The translations under genes and the position numbers were made by a program. Shown here one piece after another: positions 42,766-42,953 of a stretch of DNA of 42,953 nucleotides. Location: NCBI GenBank assembly GCA_009841235.1, contig VXMH01000018.1, forward strand, positions 1-42,953, given 5' to 3'. Origin of the DNA: Caldilineaceae bacterium SB0661_bin_32 (GTDB taxonomy: Bacteria; Chloroflexota; Anaerolineae; Caldilineales; Caldilineaceae). Numbering within the stretch: position 1 is the stretch's first letter; the number at the start of each line of letters is the position of its first letter. The notes below the pieces were generated by a model, which was not told the DNA's origin, ran no database searches, and saw only the letters and a list, made by a program, of their open reading frames with translations.

Positions 42766-42953
42766 GAAGCCGGCGAAAGGCGGGCGCGAAGGCGAGGAGA
42801 GAGTGGAGAGGCGTGAGTGGCGTGGGGCGGCGCGTGGAGAGGGGAGCGCTGAAGGATTTATTCAGGTTTTGTCAGGTTTTTTGGGGGGACTCCCCCGCTC
42901 GATTCAACGGCTCAACAGTTAATGCTCTGAAGGAATTTGGCAGATTTAGCGCG

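Noticed and set aside
42884..42897. GGGGG/CCCCC hairpin near the right edge as a terminator
   Set aside because: The T-run precedes it on the plus strand and becomes an A-run before nothing useful on the minus strand, so neither direction has stem followed by U-run.

Overview
The window is 43 kb of GC-rich bacterial chromosome holding about 37 protein genes and one tRNA. I see no rRNA, CRISPR array, insertion sequence or prophage. The protein set suggests a free-living member of Chloroflexota, possibly Anaerolineae/Caldilineales. Pointers are several mandelate-racemase/DapA sugar-acid genes, a large M16 lipoprotein, a moxR-DUF58-DUF4129 operon, and housekeeping genes split among other functions. 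The phylum assignment is inference and was not tested by search.

Layout. (1) 1-800: two small unknown genes behind a good promoter, closed by a bidirectional terminator. (2) 862-8409: an M16 metallopeptidase lipoprotein (minus strand), divergent from a siroheme nitrite/sulfite reductase, an unknown 201-residue protein and a TrpD2/YbiB-like protein. The reductase has an elaborate leader: palindrome over the -35, a small upstream ORF, a 14-bp tandem repeat and a hairpin. A perfect 15-bp hairpin follows the reductase. (3) 8446-15884 (minus): moxR, DUF58 and DUF4129 coupled by 1-nt stop/start overlaps, then a ThDP enzyme and a CCA-adding enzyme. (4) 15944-22983: a sugar-acid/hydroxyacid catabolic cluster with a DapA-family lyase, an enolase-superfamily dehydratase, an amidohydrolase/lactonase and a D-2-hydroxyacid dehydrogenase. 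Opposite them lie an L-rhamnonate dehydratase-like enzyme and a second ThDP enzyme. (5) 23003-29029 (minus): MTA phosphorylase, an unknown soluble/membrane pair, an acyl-CoA thioesterase, and a polysaccharide cluster of O-antigen ligase, GtrA and a glycosyltransferase. (6) 29153-33510 (minus): tRNA-Ser(CGA) with its own promoter and terminator, HAD dehalogenase, LarA-like protein, prfB with an intact +1 programmed frameshift, and ftsY. (7) 33779-34942: dGTPase-like HD protein (plus). (8) 34974-42765 (minus): CDP-alcohol phosphatidyltransferase, ffh, rpsP, khpA, rimM, dprA, mannose-1-phosphate guanylyltransferase, and a large two-TM protein of unknown role.

How the parts connect. Region 2 looks like assimilatory sulfur or nitrogen reduction with two poorly understood partners. 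Region 4 can be read as sugar acid lactone to acid, to 2-keto-3-deoxy acid, to cleavage products, with reduction by the dehydrogenase. Regions 6 and 8 carry the SRP pathway (ffh, ftsY) and translation genes. The tRNA-Ser gene has no encoded CCA, which fits the CCA-adding enzyme in region 3. The best candidates for undescribed biology are the reductase leader and its three-gene unit, the terminator-like hairpin inside the tRNA-Ser leader, the unknown membrane/soluble pair at 24.0-25.3 kb, and the 546-residue two-TM protein at 35-36.6 kb.
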